Source: Spirochaetaceae bacterium (GTDB lineage: Bacteria > Spirochaetota > Spirochaetia > Treponematales > Breznakiellaceae). From it: a stretch of DNA of 12,096 bases. The notes under the pieces were generated by a model that worked only from the letters and a program-made list of their open reading frames with translations, was not told where the DNA came from and ran no database searches. A program made the translations under genes and the position numbers. Positions 1-5,359 of the stretch are shown here, in pieces; position 1 is the stretch's first letter; every line of letters begins with the position of its first letter. The stretch spans positions 1 to 12,096 of the forward strand of contig JAIRMO010000128.1 in NCBI GenBank assembly GCA_031258625.1. Reading direction: 5' to 3'.

Positions 1-8
1 GGCATCGG

Positions 9-23
9 CGGACCCTTGGTCCG
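9..23. repeat. Short hairpin repeat, GGCGGACC-YTT-GGTCCG family
   Basis: A 6-bp perfect inverted repeat (CGGACC / GGTCCG) flanks the three-base loop CTT. The 16-base stretch GCGGACCCTTGGTCCG recurs with one loop change at 7515-7530, where the stem is longer. A related hairpin with the same architecture lies at 400-414. Probably a dispersed palindromic repeat; no function can be assigned from sequence. Confidence 0.5.
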
Positions 24-81
24 ATACCTCCGATAGTTTGGTTTTGCAACTTTATTCTACCGTGTTTACGATGCCGTTTCT

Positions 82-309
82 ATGCCCTCCTGCTTTCGCA
101 CTTCAAAAAAAAATTGGCCGGTGAAAAAGATACGCCGGGCCGCGATTGAACAGGCCCTTATGGTCATTATAGGGCAGGCTAACATCAAATGCAGCCGGGA
201 ATTATTTACCGAAGCCTTACCCCTCTACCGGGAACATCCCAAACTTTCTTTTATTGATTGTTATTGCCTTTGTTTATATGTCCCGCGGCATCGGCGTATA
301 AGTGGATAA
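82..309 (+). pseudogene. Degenerate PIN-domain (VapC-like) toxin fragment
   Basis: The 75-residue frame contains IRRAAIEQAL, then SRELFTEALPLYREHP, then KLSFIDCY. This resembles the C-terminal half of PIN-domain proteins, where an Asp in a [LF]SFxDCY-type motif is one of the metal-binding acidic residues. The N-terminal half, with the first catalytic Asp, is not visible: the same frame hits a stop at 34-36 and the sequence between shows no PIN motif. After the FIDCY motif the protein degenerates into an Arg-rich tail (VPRHRRISG) instead of the expected last acidic strand. I read it as a decayed toxin remnant with no antitoxin next to it inside the window. It could instead be the truncated end of a gene that starts upstream. 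The family call rests on motif recognition only. Confidence 0.4.
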
Positions 310-603
310 TCCATGTAGTTCAGGATAAAGAACGTAAAGAATTCCCGGAACAAGCCGTTTTAGGGCAGCGTTGATGGGAAGGCGTGGTCCATACCCCGTC
401 GAACCTTCGGTTCGCGCTCGTTCCTGGGTTCTTCATTAATGTGTGGCTAATCAGCGTTGCCCTATTGTTTTTCTCGTTTTTCTGCGAAAAAACCACAGAT
501 TAATAGCGGTATGTCCTGAAGTCAGACGCGGTTCCATGCCTTACGTTAGCTGGTTTGGCGGCGGTGGGTTTACTATAAATCATCGATTGGGTATATTATT
601 ACT
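310..603. other. Gene-poor interval with small inverted repeats
   Basis: No convincing gene is visible. In the third frame a run reading YKWIIHVVQDKERKEFPEQA ends at a TGA near 375 and looks like a protein scrap, but I cannot assign it. Inverted repeats are CGAACC-TTC-GGTTCG at 400-414, a near-match pair AGGGCAGCGTTGAT (363-376) with ATCAGCGTTGCCCT (about 450-463), and a T-rich/A-rich small hairpin at 476-493. The interval looks like insertion or deletion debris between the PIN fragment and the lipoprotein gene. A TATAAA stands at about 574-579 upstream of the next gene, but without a good -35 element. Confidence 0.45.
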
Positions 604-1092
604 ATGAAAAAGGGGAAAAATCTTCCGGTGGTTTTGGCCGGGGTTATTATTGTTTTTGTGACGGCCGCCTGTACCGGCGGTCCTTCCGCGCAAGGTGAAA
701 CCCGCGTTTTTCCCGATATTATCGGAAAAAACTGGTACTTGACCGAGATCCGTACCGAACCCGGCGGCATAATCCTTGACCGGGCCGCTATGGAAGCCGA
801 TGGTCTGGGGGATGCCTTTACCCTGAAGTTTGAGGAAGATCAGATCGGCGGCGTCGCTTTGCCGAACCGTTATTTTGGCCCCTATACCCGGAAAGGGCAC
901 GGCATTCAATTTAACCGAATTGCCTCCACGCTTATGGCGAGTTTTAAAGAACTGGACATCACGGAACGTGAATATTTTGATTACCTGGATCGGGTGCAAC
1001 GCTGGGCTTGGAACCGGGATCACTTGGAACTCCATAGTACCGCTCCCACGGGTCAGCAGGCGGTATTGATCTTCGAGGAGCGGGTTTTTTAA
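604..1092 (+). CDS. META-domain (DUF306/HslJ-like) lipoprotein
   Basis: A 162-residue predicted lipoprotein. The basic start (KKGK), a hydrophobic run and T-A-A-C with Cys23 form a lipobox, so the mature protein should be lipid-anchored in the envelope. From about residue 41 it follows the META-domain pattern: a Trp44-x-Leu-Thr-Glu-Ile opening, a Phe-x-Leu-x-Phe strand at 72-76, Asn88-x-Tyr-x-Gly-x-Tyr94, IASTLMAS at 106-113 and an L-E-L strand before the terminal LIFEE. In this family (HslJ and relatives) the domain is a small beta-rich fold often linked to envelope stress or antibiotic tolerance; the biochemical role is not settled. The Cys usual after the ST-x-MA motif is Ser113 here. No clear Shine-Dalgarno sequence precedes the ATG, which is placed by the signal peptide. 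It appears monocistronic. Confidence 0.75.
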   Translation: MKKGKNLPVVLAGVIIVFVTAACTGGPSAQGETRVFPDIIGKNWYLTEIRTEPGGIILDRAAMEADGLGDAFTLKFEEDQIGGVALPNRYFGPYTRKGHGIQFNRIASTLMASFKELDITEREYFDYLDRVQRWAWNRDHLELHSTAPTGQQAVLIFEERVF

Positions 1093-1097
1093 ACCCC

Positions 1098-1253
1098 TTG
1101 GGGAAAAGGAGTGGGGGTAGCGGAAAACCCGCGACGCGGGGTTGGAGCGAGGGGGAGCAGCGTCGAAAAAGGCTTTTCATGGGGTCAGACCCCTTTTTTT
1201 GGCGCAGCGGCGCTCCCCCTTCTAATTCATTGACCGCGCCAGGTTTCCCTCCC
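1098..1253. other. Short intergenic interval, possible RAYT-tail remnant
   Basis: Between the META lipoprotein and the convergent LysM lipoprotein. It contains TGGAGCGAGG (from 1144) followed by a GGGGTCAGACCCC palindrome at 1181. The same two elements, in the same order and orientation, lie inside the 3' part of the Y1-domain gene at 3256-3290. This could be a decayed copy of that gene's end; the resemblance is limited to these short elements. Confidence 0.3.
1181..1200 (+). terminator. GGGGTCAGACCCC palindrome followed by a T run
   Basis: The 13-base palindrome GGGGTCAGACCCC (1181-1193) is followed directly by seven T residues, which gives it the form of a short intrinsic terminator for the META lipoprotein gene that ends 89 bases upstream. 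The same palindrome occurs at 3278-3290, and as a 12-base form at 7561 and 7602, without T runs, so its primary identity may be a dispersed repeat used here as a terminator. Confidence 0.45.
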
Positions 1254-1829
1254 TTAAAGGGAATTGGAAAGCTGAATCAGCCTGTTTTTGGTTTTGGTGT
1301 CGCGCTTCCATTCGTATATCTTGGCGGTGTCTTTTATGTAAGATTTAATTTTACTCCGGGCTTGTGGATCCGCCAGATTTTTGTTTAAATCAGGAATGGT
1401 CAGGATCATGCCGGGTATAATTACATCGGGATTAAAAACCACCCCGCTGGAAGCAAGCATAATTATGGGGAAATAGTACCCATTCTCCTTGCCATAATAC
1501 TTTTTAGAAAGGGACGAAAGGGTATCGCCCCAAACAACCCTATGACGCCGGGCGCCTTCGAGGATAATCGTTGATGGCCGGGGCGCGGTGGTTTTTTCAA
1601 CCGCCGGGGCTGGTTTTTGACCTGCGGCGGTGGGCGCCGGATTCCGGGCAGGCGTGGAGCCGGTAACGGGCTTGGGGGTATTACTCGGGACGGCGGGTTG
1701 GGTCGCACAGGAGATGACACCCAAGACCAGAAACAAAAGCAGGGACATAAAGGATATTTGAGCCTTTCTTGCCAGGCATAAGAGCGCTTTCCCTAAACGA
1801 AGTTTTGAAATCCGTGTTTTTCTTTTCAT
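1254..1829 (-). CDS. LysM-domain lipoprotein
   Basis: A 191-residue envelope protein. A long, strongly basic N-region (about 25 residues, KRKTRISKLRLGK...) precedes a hydrophobic core ending V-I-S-Cys41, a plausible lipobox. Residues 42-88 are a Pro/Ala/Thr-rich linker. Residues 95-147 form one LysM module: RRHRVVWGDTL with the typical GDTL turn, SLSKKYYG, then NPDVIIPGMILTIP. LysM binds N-acetylglucosamine-containing glycans, so this protein probably tethers the envelope to peptidoglycan. The 45-residue C-terminal tail is charged and shows no known domain. The start is supported by AAGGAG eight bases upstream of the ATG. A 7-bp hairpin (CTCTTCC 1850-1856 / GGAAGAG 1867-1873) lies in the leader just upstream of that site. 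The unusually long n-region could mean the true start is at internal Met28, but that would leave almost no basic residues. Confidence 0.75.
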   Translation of the reverse strand: MKRKTRISKLRLGKALLCLARKAQISFMSLLLFLVLGVISCATQPAVPSNTPKPVTGSTPARNPAPTAAGQKPAPAVEKTTAPRPSTIILEGARRHRVVWGDTLSSLSKKYYGKENGYYFPIIMLASSGVVFNPDVIIPGMILTIPDLNKNLADPQARSKIKSYIKDTAKIYEWKRDTKTKNRLIQLSNSL

Positions 1830-1878
1830 TTTTTCTCCTTGTCATGCGTCTCTTCCACGATAAATCGGAAGAGGAGGA

Positions 1879-1906
1879 ACTATACCTATAAGCCTCCGCG
1901 GGGCAA
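1879..1906 (-). promoter_or_regulatory. Candidate sigma-70-type promoter for the LysM lipoprotein
   Basis: Read on the minus strand: TTGCCC (1906-1901), a 16-base spacer, then TATAGT (1884-1879), about 50 bases upstream of the LysM start codon. The -35 element lies within the 1897-1914 hairpin, so formation of that structure and promoter use could interfere. Match-based only. Confidence 0.3.
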
Positions 1907-1999
1907 GCCCCGCGACATCTTAAGCCTTACTTGTTTTAGAACGGAGGTTCGTTCGATAATTATTTGAACCGCGGCAAGCCGCAGGGTATTAAACCGGGG

Positions 2000-2028
2000 T
2001 TGTTCCAAAACACTATATATAGTATACT
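2000..2028 (+). promoter_or_regulatory. Candidate promoter for the deacylase gene
   Basis: TTGTTC (2000-2005), a 17-base spacer and TATACT (2023-2028). The -10 box sits inside a perfect 16-bp palindrome, ATATAGTATACTATAT (2017-2032), which could serve as an operator or be a by-product of AT richness. The predicted leader to the ATG at 2166 is about 130 bases and contains the 2107-2123 hairpin. Confidence 0.35.
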
Positions 2029-2165
2029 ATATTTTATTATAATTATGAAATGAATGGCTTCAAAATTGCAAATTTAAAGTGACGCCGCTTCTAAAGCCCG
2101 CTTTTTCGGAAACAAAGTTTCCGCCCCAACCGGGTTTTGGAACCGGCTTGCCGGGACGGTGAAAC

Positions 2166-2642
2166 ATGGCCATTGTGCAGGTTCGGGACTATTTAAAGCG
2201 CTGGAACCGGGATAAGGATATTATCGAGATGGAAGCCTCTACCGCAACGGTGCTTGAAGCCGCCGCGGCCTTGGGGGTCTTACCCGCCCGGATAGCCAAA
2301 AGCATTTCCCTTAAATTGGGTGATAAAGCGATTGTTGTGGTGATTGCCGGGGATATGAAGTTGGACAACCGTAAATACAAGGATCGTTTTGGGATGAAGG
2401 CCAGGATGCTTTCCCCCGAGGAGGCTTTGGACATAACCGGCCATGCGGTGGGCGGGGTCTGTCCCTTTGGGCTTCCCCCCGGGGTGGATGTTTTTTTGGA
2501 TCTTTCCATGAAGCGTTTTGACACGGTATTCCCTGCCTGTGGGAGTAGTAATTCGGCCATTGAACTTACCATGGAGGAGCTTGACGAATACTCCAGGAAT
2601 AAGGGATGGGTGGATGTCTGTAAGCCGATTAACGAGGGGTAG
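2166..2642 (+). CDS. YbaK/EbsC-family aminoacyl-tRNA deacylase
   Basis: A 158-residue cytoplasmic protein of the YbaK/ProX/EbsC editing family, which hydrolyses mischarged tRNAs (for example Cys-tRNA(Pro) in YbaK) in trans. Visible landmarks are the conserved Lys45 in RIAKSISLK, where YbaK proteins carry the catalytic lysine; a hydrophobic strand KAIVVVIAGD (54-63); a D-N-R-K motif (67-70); and the GGVCPFGLP loop (96-104). These are followed by VDVFLDLSMKRFDTVFPACGS and IELTMEEL near the end. The length is normal for the family and the motifs appear intact, so it is probably active. The exact substrate (Cys, Ala or another residue on tRNA(Pro)) cannot be read from sequence. The ATG is preceded by a weak GGACGG-like site. 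The gene is followed directly by the 2644-2677 palindrome. Confidence 0.85.
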   Translation: MAIVQVRDYLKRWNRDKDIIEMEASTATVLEAAAALGVLPARIAKSISLKLGDKAIVVVIAGDMKLDNRKYKDRFGMKARMLSPEEALDITGHAVGGVCPFGLPPGVDVFLDLSMKRFDTVFPACGSSNSAIELTMEELDEYSRNKGWVDVCKPINEG

Positions 2643-2643
2643 C

Positions 2644-2677
2644 GGAATAAAATGTTTCATGTGAAACATTTTATTCC
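2644..2677. terminator. Perfect 34-nt palindrome, likely bidirectional terminator
   Basis: Two 16-base arms (2644-2659 and 2662-2677) are perfectly complementary around a TG centre and begin immediately after the deacylase stop codon. The arms run from GGAATAAAA into a GTTTCA core, so transcripts in either direction end in a stem with a U-rich 3' arm. This fits a bidirectional terminator, although the hairpin has almost no loop and no U tract beyond the stem. The core is also listed as a parS-like site. Confidence 0.5.
2653..2668. promoter_or_regulatory. parS-like: parS-like ParB-binding site candidate
   Basis: The 16-mer TGTTTCATGTGAAACA differs at one position (the C to T at position 8) from the widely conserved bacterial parS palindrome TGTTTCACGTGAAACA. 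Both 7-base arms are identical to parS; only the centre is TG instead of CG. Position within an intergenic palindrome just after a stop codon is compatible with parS or with a terminator. No parA/parB genes lie in the window. Whether the central change is tolerated by this organism's ParB is unknown. Confidence 0.4.
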
Positions 2678-2715
2678 ATAGCTTTAGCCCGAATCGGTTA
2701 TGACCGGAGGGTGGA

Positions 2716-2727
2716 GGCGCCTGTCCC
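2716..2727 (+). repeat. Half-copy of the palindromic element found at 2951-2976
   Basis: GGCGCCTGTCCC matches one arm of the 26-nt palindrome embedded in the Y1-domain gene 224 bases downstream. It lies in the 2678-2866 interval, which otherwise shows no gene. Confidence 0.5.
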
Positions 2728-2866
2728 TGAGGCCCCATGGAAGCATAAAAAAGCAAGTCAATGAGAAGGAAGAACATTTATACTATAAAAGTGGAATTTG
2801 TTCGGAATTTGAAGTTTTTGAACCCTTTACTAAAGCAAAACGGCTGGTCAATCCCATATATTCTCC

Positions 2867-3364
2867 ATGAGATCATTACGCATACTGAAACAAGGGGTGT
2901 GGTACGAAATCCGTACCCGTATCAACAACCGGGAACCGTTGTTCCGCTTAGGGACAGGCGCCGCGGCGCCTGTCCCCAATAAGGCCCTGGCCCTGTTCGC
3001 CCGGGTGTTCCGGGAGACGAAACGCCGGTTTGTCTTCGAGGTCCGGGGGCTGTGTGTGGAAGACGACTGGCTGACGTTTTATATCAGGCCGGCGGACGGG
3101 CTGGAACTTCCGGCAATCATGAAGTGGCTGAAACAGGTGTTCGCCCAGCGGTACAACCGGGCGGAGGGCCGGATCGGGCATATCTGGGGGGACCGGTATG
3201 GGTCGCGGATAGTGGAGGGGGATGCGGAGGAGGAGGAGATAACGGCGGCGGGGGAGTGGAGCGAGGTATCGGATGCTGGGGTCAGACCCCGGTACAAGGA
3301 AACGGCGATTCAAACCGCTTTTCTCCTCATACTCCCCCTTCTCCCCGCCTCCGCACCCGGATAA
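2867..3364 (+). CDS. RAYT/IS200-like Y1-domain protein lacking HUH catalytic residues
   Basis: The first 118 residues follow the fold pattern of REP-associated (Y1) tyrosine transposases: VWYEIRTRINNREPLF (11-26), a helix FARVFRETKRRFVFEV, a strand region, ELPAIMKWLKQVFAQRYN (80-97) and GRIGHIWGDRYGSRIVEGD (101-119). Where active family members carry the metal-binding His-x-His (as in MPNHVHLL) this protein reads VEDDWLTFYI (64-73), with no histidine. The C-terminal helix with the catalytic Tyr (usually YIxxNP) is also absent, replaced by an acidic stretch and a Pro/Leu-rich tail. It is therefore probably non-catalytic: decayed, or repurposed as a DNA-binding protein. Two palindromic repeats (2951-2976 and 3278-3290) lie inside the reading frame without breaking it. 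No good ribosome-binding site precedes the ATG. Family assignment is by motif order. Confidence 0.6.
   Translation: MRSLRILKQGVWYEIRTRINNREPLFRLGTGAAAPVPNKALALFARVFRETKRRFVFEVRGLCVEDDWLTFYIRPADGLELPAIMKWLKQVFAQRYNRAEGRIGHIWGDRYGSRIVEGDAEEEEITAAGEWSEVSDAGVRPRYKETAIQTAFLLILPLLPASAPG
2951..2976. repeat. 26-bp perfect palindrome inserted in frame in a coding sequence
   Basis: Perfect self-complementary element running GGGACAGGCGCC to its mirror GGCGCCTGTCCC around a CGCG centre. It encodes residues 29 to 36-37 of the Y1-domain protein (GTGAAAPV), exactly in the loop between REPLF and the KALALF helix, where homologous folds would have a short turn. One arm recurs at 2716-2727. The pattern resembles protein-coding palindromic elements such as those known in Rickettsia. 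Confidence 0.75.
3278..3290 (+). repeat. GGGGTCAGACCCC palindromic repeat inside a gene
   Basis: Second copy of the 13-base palindrome. It is read in frame as G-V-R-P near the C-terminal tail of the Y1-domain protein, after the point where the family fold ends. Confidence 0.7.
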
Positions 3365-3456
3365 ACGGCGCCAATCCGTCCCGGATTCCGAATCAGTTCC
3401 CCGGTTTACCCCATGCCGAAAATTTTCCGGGGAAAGGTCTGTCCCGAAACAGGTTG

Positions 3457-3485
3457 TTGATTGTTCGGTGAAACCCCGGTATACT
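3457..3485 (+). promoter_or_regulatory. Candidate promoter for the aldo/keto reductase
   Basis: TTGATT (3457-3462), a 17-base spacer and TATACT (3480-3485), followed by GGGAGGAAG about seven bases before the ATG at 3508. Spacing and both hexamers fit a sigma-70 promoter with a very short leader. Confidence 0.5.
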
Positions 3486-3507
3486 TGGACTGTTCGGGAG
3501 GAAGATT

Positions 3508-4509
3508 ATGGGAGACGGAATAGTTCCCAGACGGGTCCTGTACAATGGGAATGAGATTCCCGGTATCGGTATGGGGACCTTTGGTTCCGACCGGTATTCA
3601 CCGGCGGAGGTATCTGCGGCGGTGGCCGGCGCTATCCGTAGCGGCTACCGCCTGTTCGACTGCGCGGCGGTTTATGGTAACGAAGACCTCATCGGTGCGG
3701 TTTTTGAGGAGGCCGTCAATTCCGGGGTGGTAAAACGGGAAGAACTTTTTGTTTTTTCCAAGGTCTGGAACAACCAACACGGCCGGGGTGAGGTCTTATT
3801 ATCCCTGGCAAAGACCCTCCGGGATCTGCGGCTGGATTATATAGATGCGTTTTTTGTCCACTGGCCTTTTCCCAATTACCACGCCCCGGGCTGCGACGGC
3901 GACACCCGTAACCCCGATTCGGTTCCCTTTTCGGCGGAACGGTTTTTGGCGACCTGGCGGCAGATGGAACGGCTTGTGGATATGGGGCTGACCCGTACCA
4001 TCGGTATGTCCAACATGACCATCCCCAAGCTGGAGGCCGTACTCCCTCACTGCCGGATTAAACCCGCAGTGATAGAAATGGAACTGCACCCCTGCTTTCA
4101 GCAGCCCCAGTTGTTCGACTATTGTGTTGTCCGGGGGATTCAACCCATAGCCTATTGTCCCCTGGGATCACCCAACCGGCCGGAACGGGATAAAACCCCG
4201 GAGGACCGCATCGATATGGAACAGCCCGAGGTTCTGGCGGCGGCGCGGGCCCACGGGATTCATCCCTCGGCGGTCTGTCTGAAATGGGCCATCCAGCGAG
4301 GGGCTATTCCCATCCCCTTTTCGGTTCACGAAAAAAACTACCTGGCCAATCTCCACGCGGCTCAGGGGGACTCCCTGACCGGGGAGGAGATGGCGGCCCT
4401 GGCAAAGGCGGACAAAAACTGCCGTCTGATTAAAGGCCAGGTATTCCTTTGGCCCGGCGCCAAAAGTTGGGAGGATCTTTGGGACCCGGAGGGGTGTATT
4501 TCTTCTTAG
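3508..4509 (+). CDS. Aldo/keto reductase
   Basis: A 333-residue cytoplasmic NAD(P)H-dependent oxidoreductase of the AKR superfamily, which reduces aldehydes and ketones to alcohols. The catalytic tetrad is visible: Asp51 and Tyr56 in FDCAAVYGNE, Lys85 in FSKVWN and His118 in FFVHWP. The barrel continues with IGMSNM (165-170), MELHPCFQQPQL (191-202) and IQPIAYCPLGSP (211-222). At the cofactor 2'-phosphate region most AKRs have IPKS...R..EN; here it is IPIPFSVHEKNYLAN (267-281), so the usual Lys and Arg are missing and the cofactor preference may differ from NADPH. A 40-residue C-terminal extension includes a Trp-rich segment (FLWPGAKSWEDLW). A strong ribosome-binding site (GGGAGGA) supports the start. 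Physiological substrate unknown; diketogluconate or sugar-aldehyde reductases are the nearest general comparison. It faces the convergent outer-membrane gene, and no clear terminator is visible between them. Confidence 0.9.
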   Translation: MGDGIVPRRVLYNGNEIPGIGMGTFGSDRYSPAEVSAAVAGAIRSGYRLFDCAAVYGNEDLIGAVFEEAVNSGVVKREELFVFSKVWNNQHGRGEVLLSLAKTLRDLRLDYIDAFFVHWPFPNYHAPGCDGDTRNPDSVPFSAERFLATWRQMERLVDMGLTRTIGMSNMTIPKLEAVLPHCRIKPAVIEMELHPCFQQPQLFDYCVVRGIQPIAYCPLGSPNRPERDKTPEDRIDMEQPEVLAAARAHGIHPSAVCLKWAIQRGAIPIPFSVHEKNYLANLHAAQGDSLTGEEMAALAKADKNCRLIKGQVFLWPGAKSWEDLWDPEGCISS

Positions 4510-4582
4510 ACGCCGTACCTGAACAAAAGGCCCGGCATCTTGAGAACAACACGCCTCGTCCTTCCGGGCGGGGTTGGTTGAT

Positions 4583-5113
4583 TCAGAAATGACCCCGCCA
4601 TCCAATTTGGAACATTGGGCCGTCGATGAATTTGGCATCCAATAAATGTCCCAGCCATCCGGTCTCTAAATATACACTGAGAGATTTTGTAAAAAATATA
4701 TCTGTGCCGCCGCCTCCGCCAAAAACGAATGTCAAAGGGGTTTTAAACAGAGCCTTTGTGTCATTTCCCCAAAACCCGATTCCCCCTTCCACAAATCCAT
4801 AAATACGCATAAGCTTATTGGGCGAAATTCCCCCAAAACTTATTTTTTCCGACAAGGTAAATGTGCCGTAATCGGCGCTGTTTTTATTATGTATGGAATT
4901 ACCTCTTATTACCAAATGGTTTCTTATATCCCATCCATTATGGTAAATGAGAAACGCGAATTCACCCTGTCCGCCGCCGCCAATAGCGGGTGAAAATGTT
5001 AAACCGCCTCCAATGGTGAACCGCCCTACGTCATCAGAATTTCTCTCCTGCGCCGGCAAACTTGCACAGAAAAGAACCGCAGCTATCAATAAGAAAGCCT
5101 TTTTCTTGAACAT
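4583..5113 (-). CDS. Small outer-membrane beta-barrel protein, unknown function
   Basis: A 176-residue exported protein with a KKK-start signal peptide and likely cleavage after SLPA (residue 21). The mature part consists of alternating short amphipathic strands separated by Gly-rich turns (GGGLTFSPAIGGGGQG, FVFGGGGGTD) and ends in an aromatic residue (GWRGHF), the typical outer-membrane insertion signal. Size and strand pattern suggest an eight-stranded barrel. I do not recognise a specific family. The ATG is preceded by GGAGG six bases upstream. The gene lies downstream of the LuxR-type regulator on the same strand, separated by the 5203-5339 palindromic element, so co-transcription is unlikely unless that element is read through. 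Confidence 0.65.
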   Translation of the reverse strand: MFKKKAFLLIAAVLFCASLPAQERNSDDVGRFTIGGGLTFSPAIGGGGQGEFAFLIYHNGWDIRNHLVIRGNSIHNKNSADYGTFTLSEKISFGGISPNKLMRIYGFVEGGIGFWGNDTKALFKTPLTFVFGGGGGTDIFFTKSLSVYLETGWLGHLLDAKFIDGPMFQIGWRGHF

Positions 5114-5202
5114 AATTACCTCCGAATGTAATTTCTAAAGGTAATTTTATGGGAATTTATTTCCAAAAAACAGTAAGAAAAAGTATACTTTTACTAATAG
5201 AG

Positions 5203-5233
5203 GCTGTTCCAAAACTTCAGTTTTTGGAACAGC
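5203..5233. repeat. TGTTCCAAAA inverted repeat, hairpin A
   Basis: A 12-bp perfect stem (GCTGTTCCAAAA 5203-5214 / TTTTGGAACAGC 5222-5233) with a 7-base loop. It shares the TGTTCCAAAA arm with hairpin C at 5282-5339 and with a lone copy at 2001-2011. Confidence 0.75.
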
Positions 5234-5249
5234 TTCCTTGGATTTAAAA

Positions 5250-5278
5250 GAAAAACCGGGGCTTTTGACCGGTTTTTC
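5250..5278. repeat. Central hairpin B of the composite palindromic element
   Basis: A 10-bp perfect stem (GAAAAACCGG 5250-5259 / CCGGTTTTTC 5269-5278) lies between hairpins A and C. On the plus strand it ends in a T-rich arm and could terminate transcription. Confidence 0.65.
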
Positions 5279-5281
5279 CAA

Positions 5282-5339
5282 GAGCCTGTTCCAAAACCGT
5301 GCGCGTTAGCGCACAGTAAATTAGTTTTGGAACAGGCTC
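5282..5339. repeat. Nested hairpin C: 16-bp TGTTCCAAAAC stem enclosing a second stem
   Basis: Outer arms 5282-5297 and 5324-5339 are perfectly complementary over 16 bp (GAGCCTGTTCCAAAAC). The enclosed segment contains a second perfect stem, GTGCGC-GTTA-GCGCAC (5299-5314). The element starts 20 bases beyond the stop codon of the LuxR-type gene and may act as its terminator, but the arms belong to a repeat family seen elsewhere in the window. Confidence 0.8.
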
Positions 5340-5359
5340 AATAACTTGTCTTTTTTCTC

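Larger units (their letters stand above)
1830..2165. other. Divergent intergenic region rich in GC hairpins
   Basis: Separates the LysM gene (-) and the deacylase gene (+). It holds three hairpins built on a GGCAAGCC-like core: CGCGGGGC-AA-GCCCCGCG (1897-1914), GCGGC-AA-GCCGC (1971-1982) and CCGG-CTTG-CCGG (about 2143-2154). There is also CGGAAAC-AAA-GTTTCCG (2107-2123), one TGTTCCAAAAC element (2001-2011) and a perfect 16-bp AT palindrome (2017-2032). No gene is visible. Promoter candidates for both strands are listed separately. Confidence 0.55.

Noticed and set aside
580..1035. Minus-strand open frame of 151 codons
   Set aside because: Antisense to the META lipoprotein, whose lipobox and domain motifs decide the coding strand.
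2033..2165. Riboswitch in the deacylase leader
   Set aside because: Apart from one short hairpin (2107-2123) and a GC inverted repeat, I see no conserved core of a known riboswitch class.
2761..2982. Open frame upstream of and overlapping the Y1-domain gene
   Set aside because: Shows no motif and overlaps the better supported frame starting at 2867.
3052..3554. Two further plus-strand open frames overlapping the Y1-domain gene and its downstream spacer
   Set aside because: Gly/Arg/Pro-rich products without motifs; the Y1 landmarks lie in the other frame.
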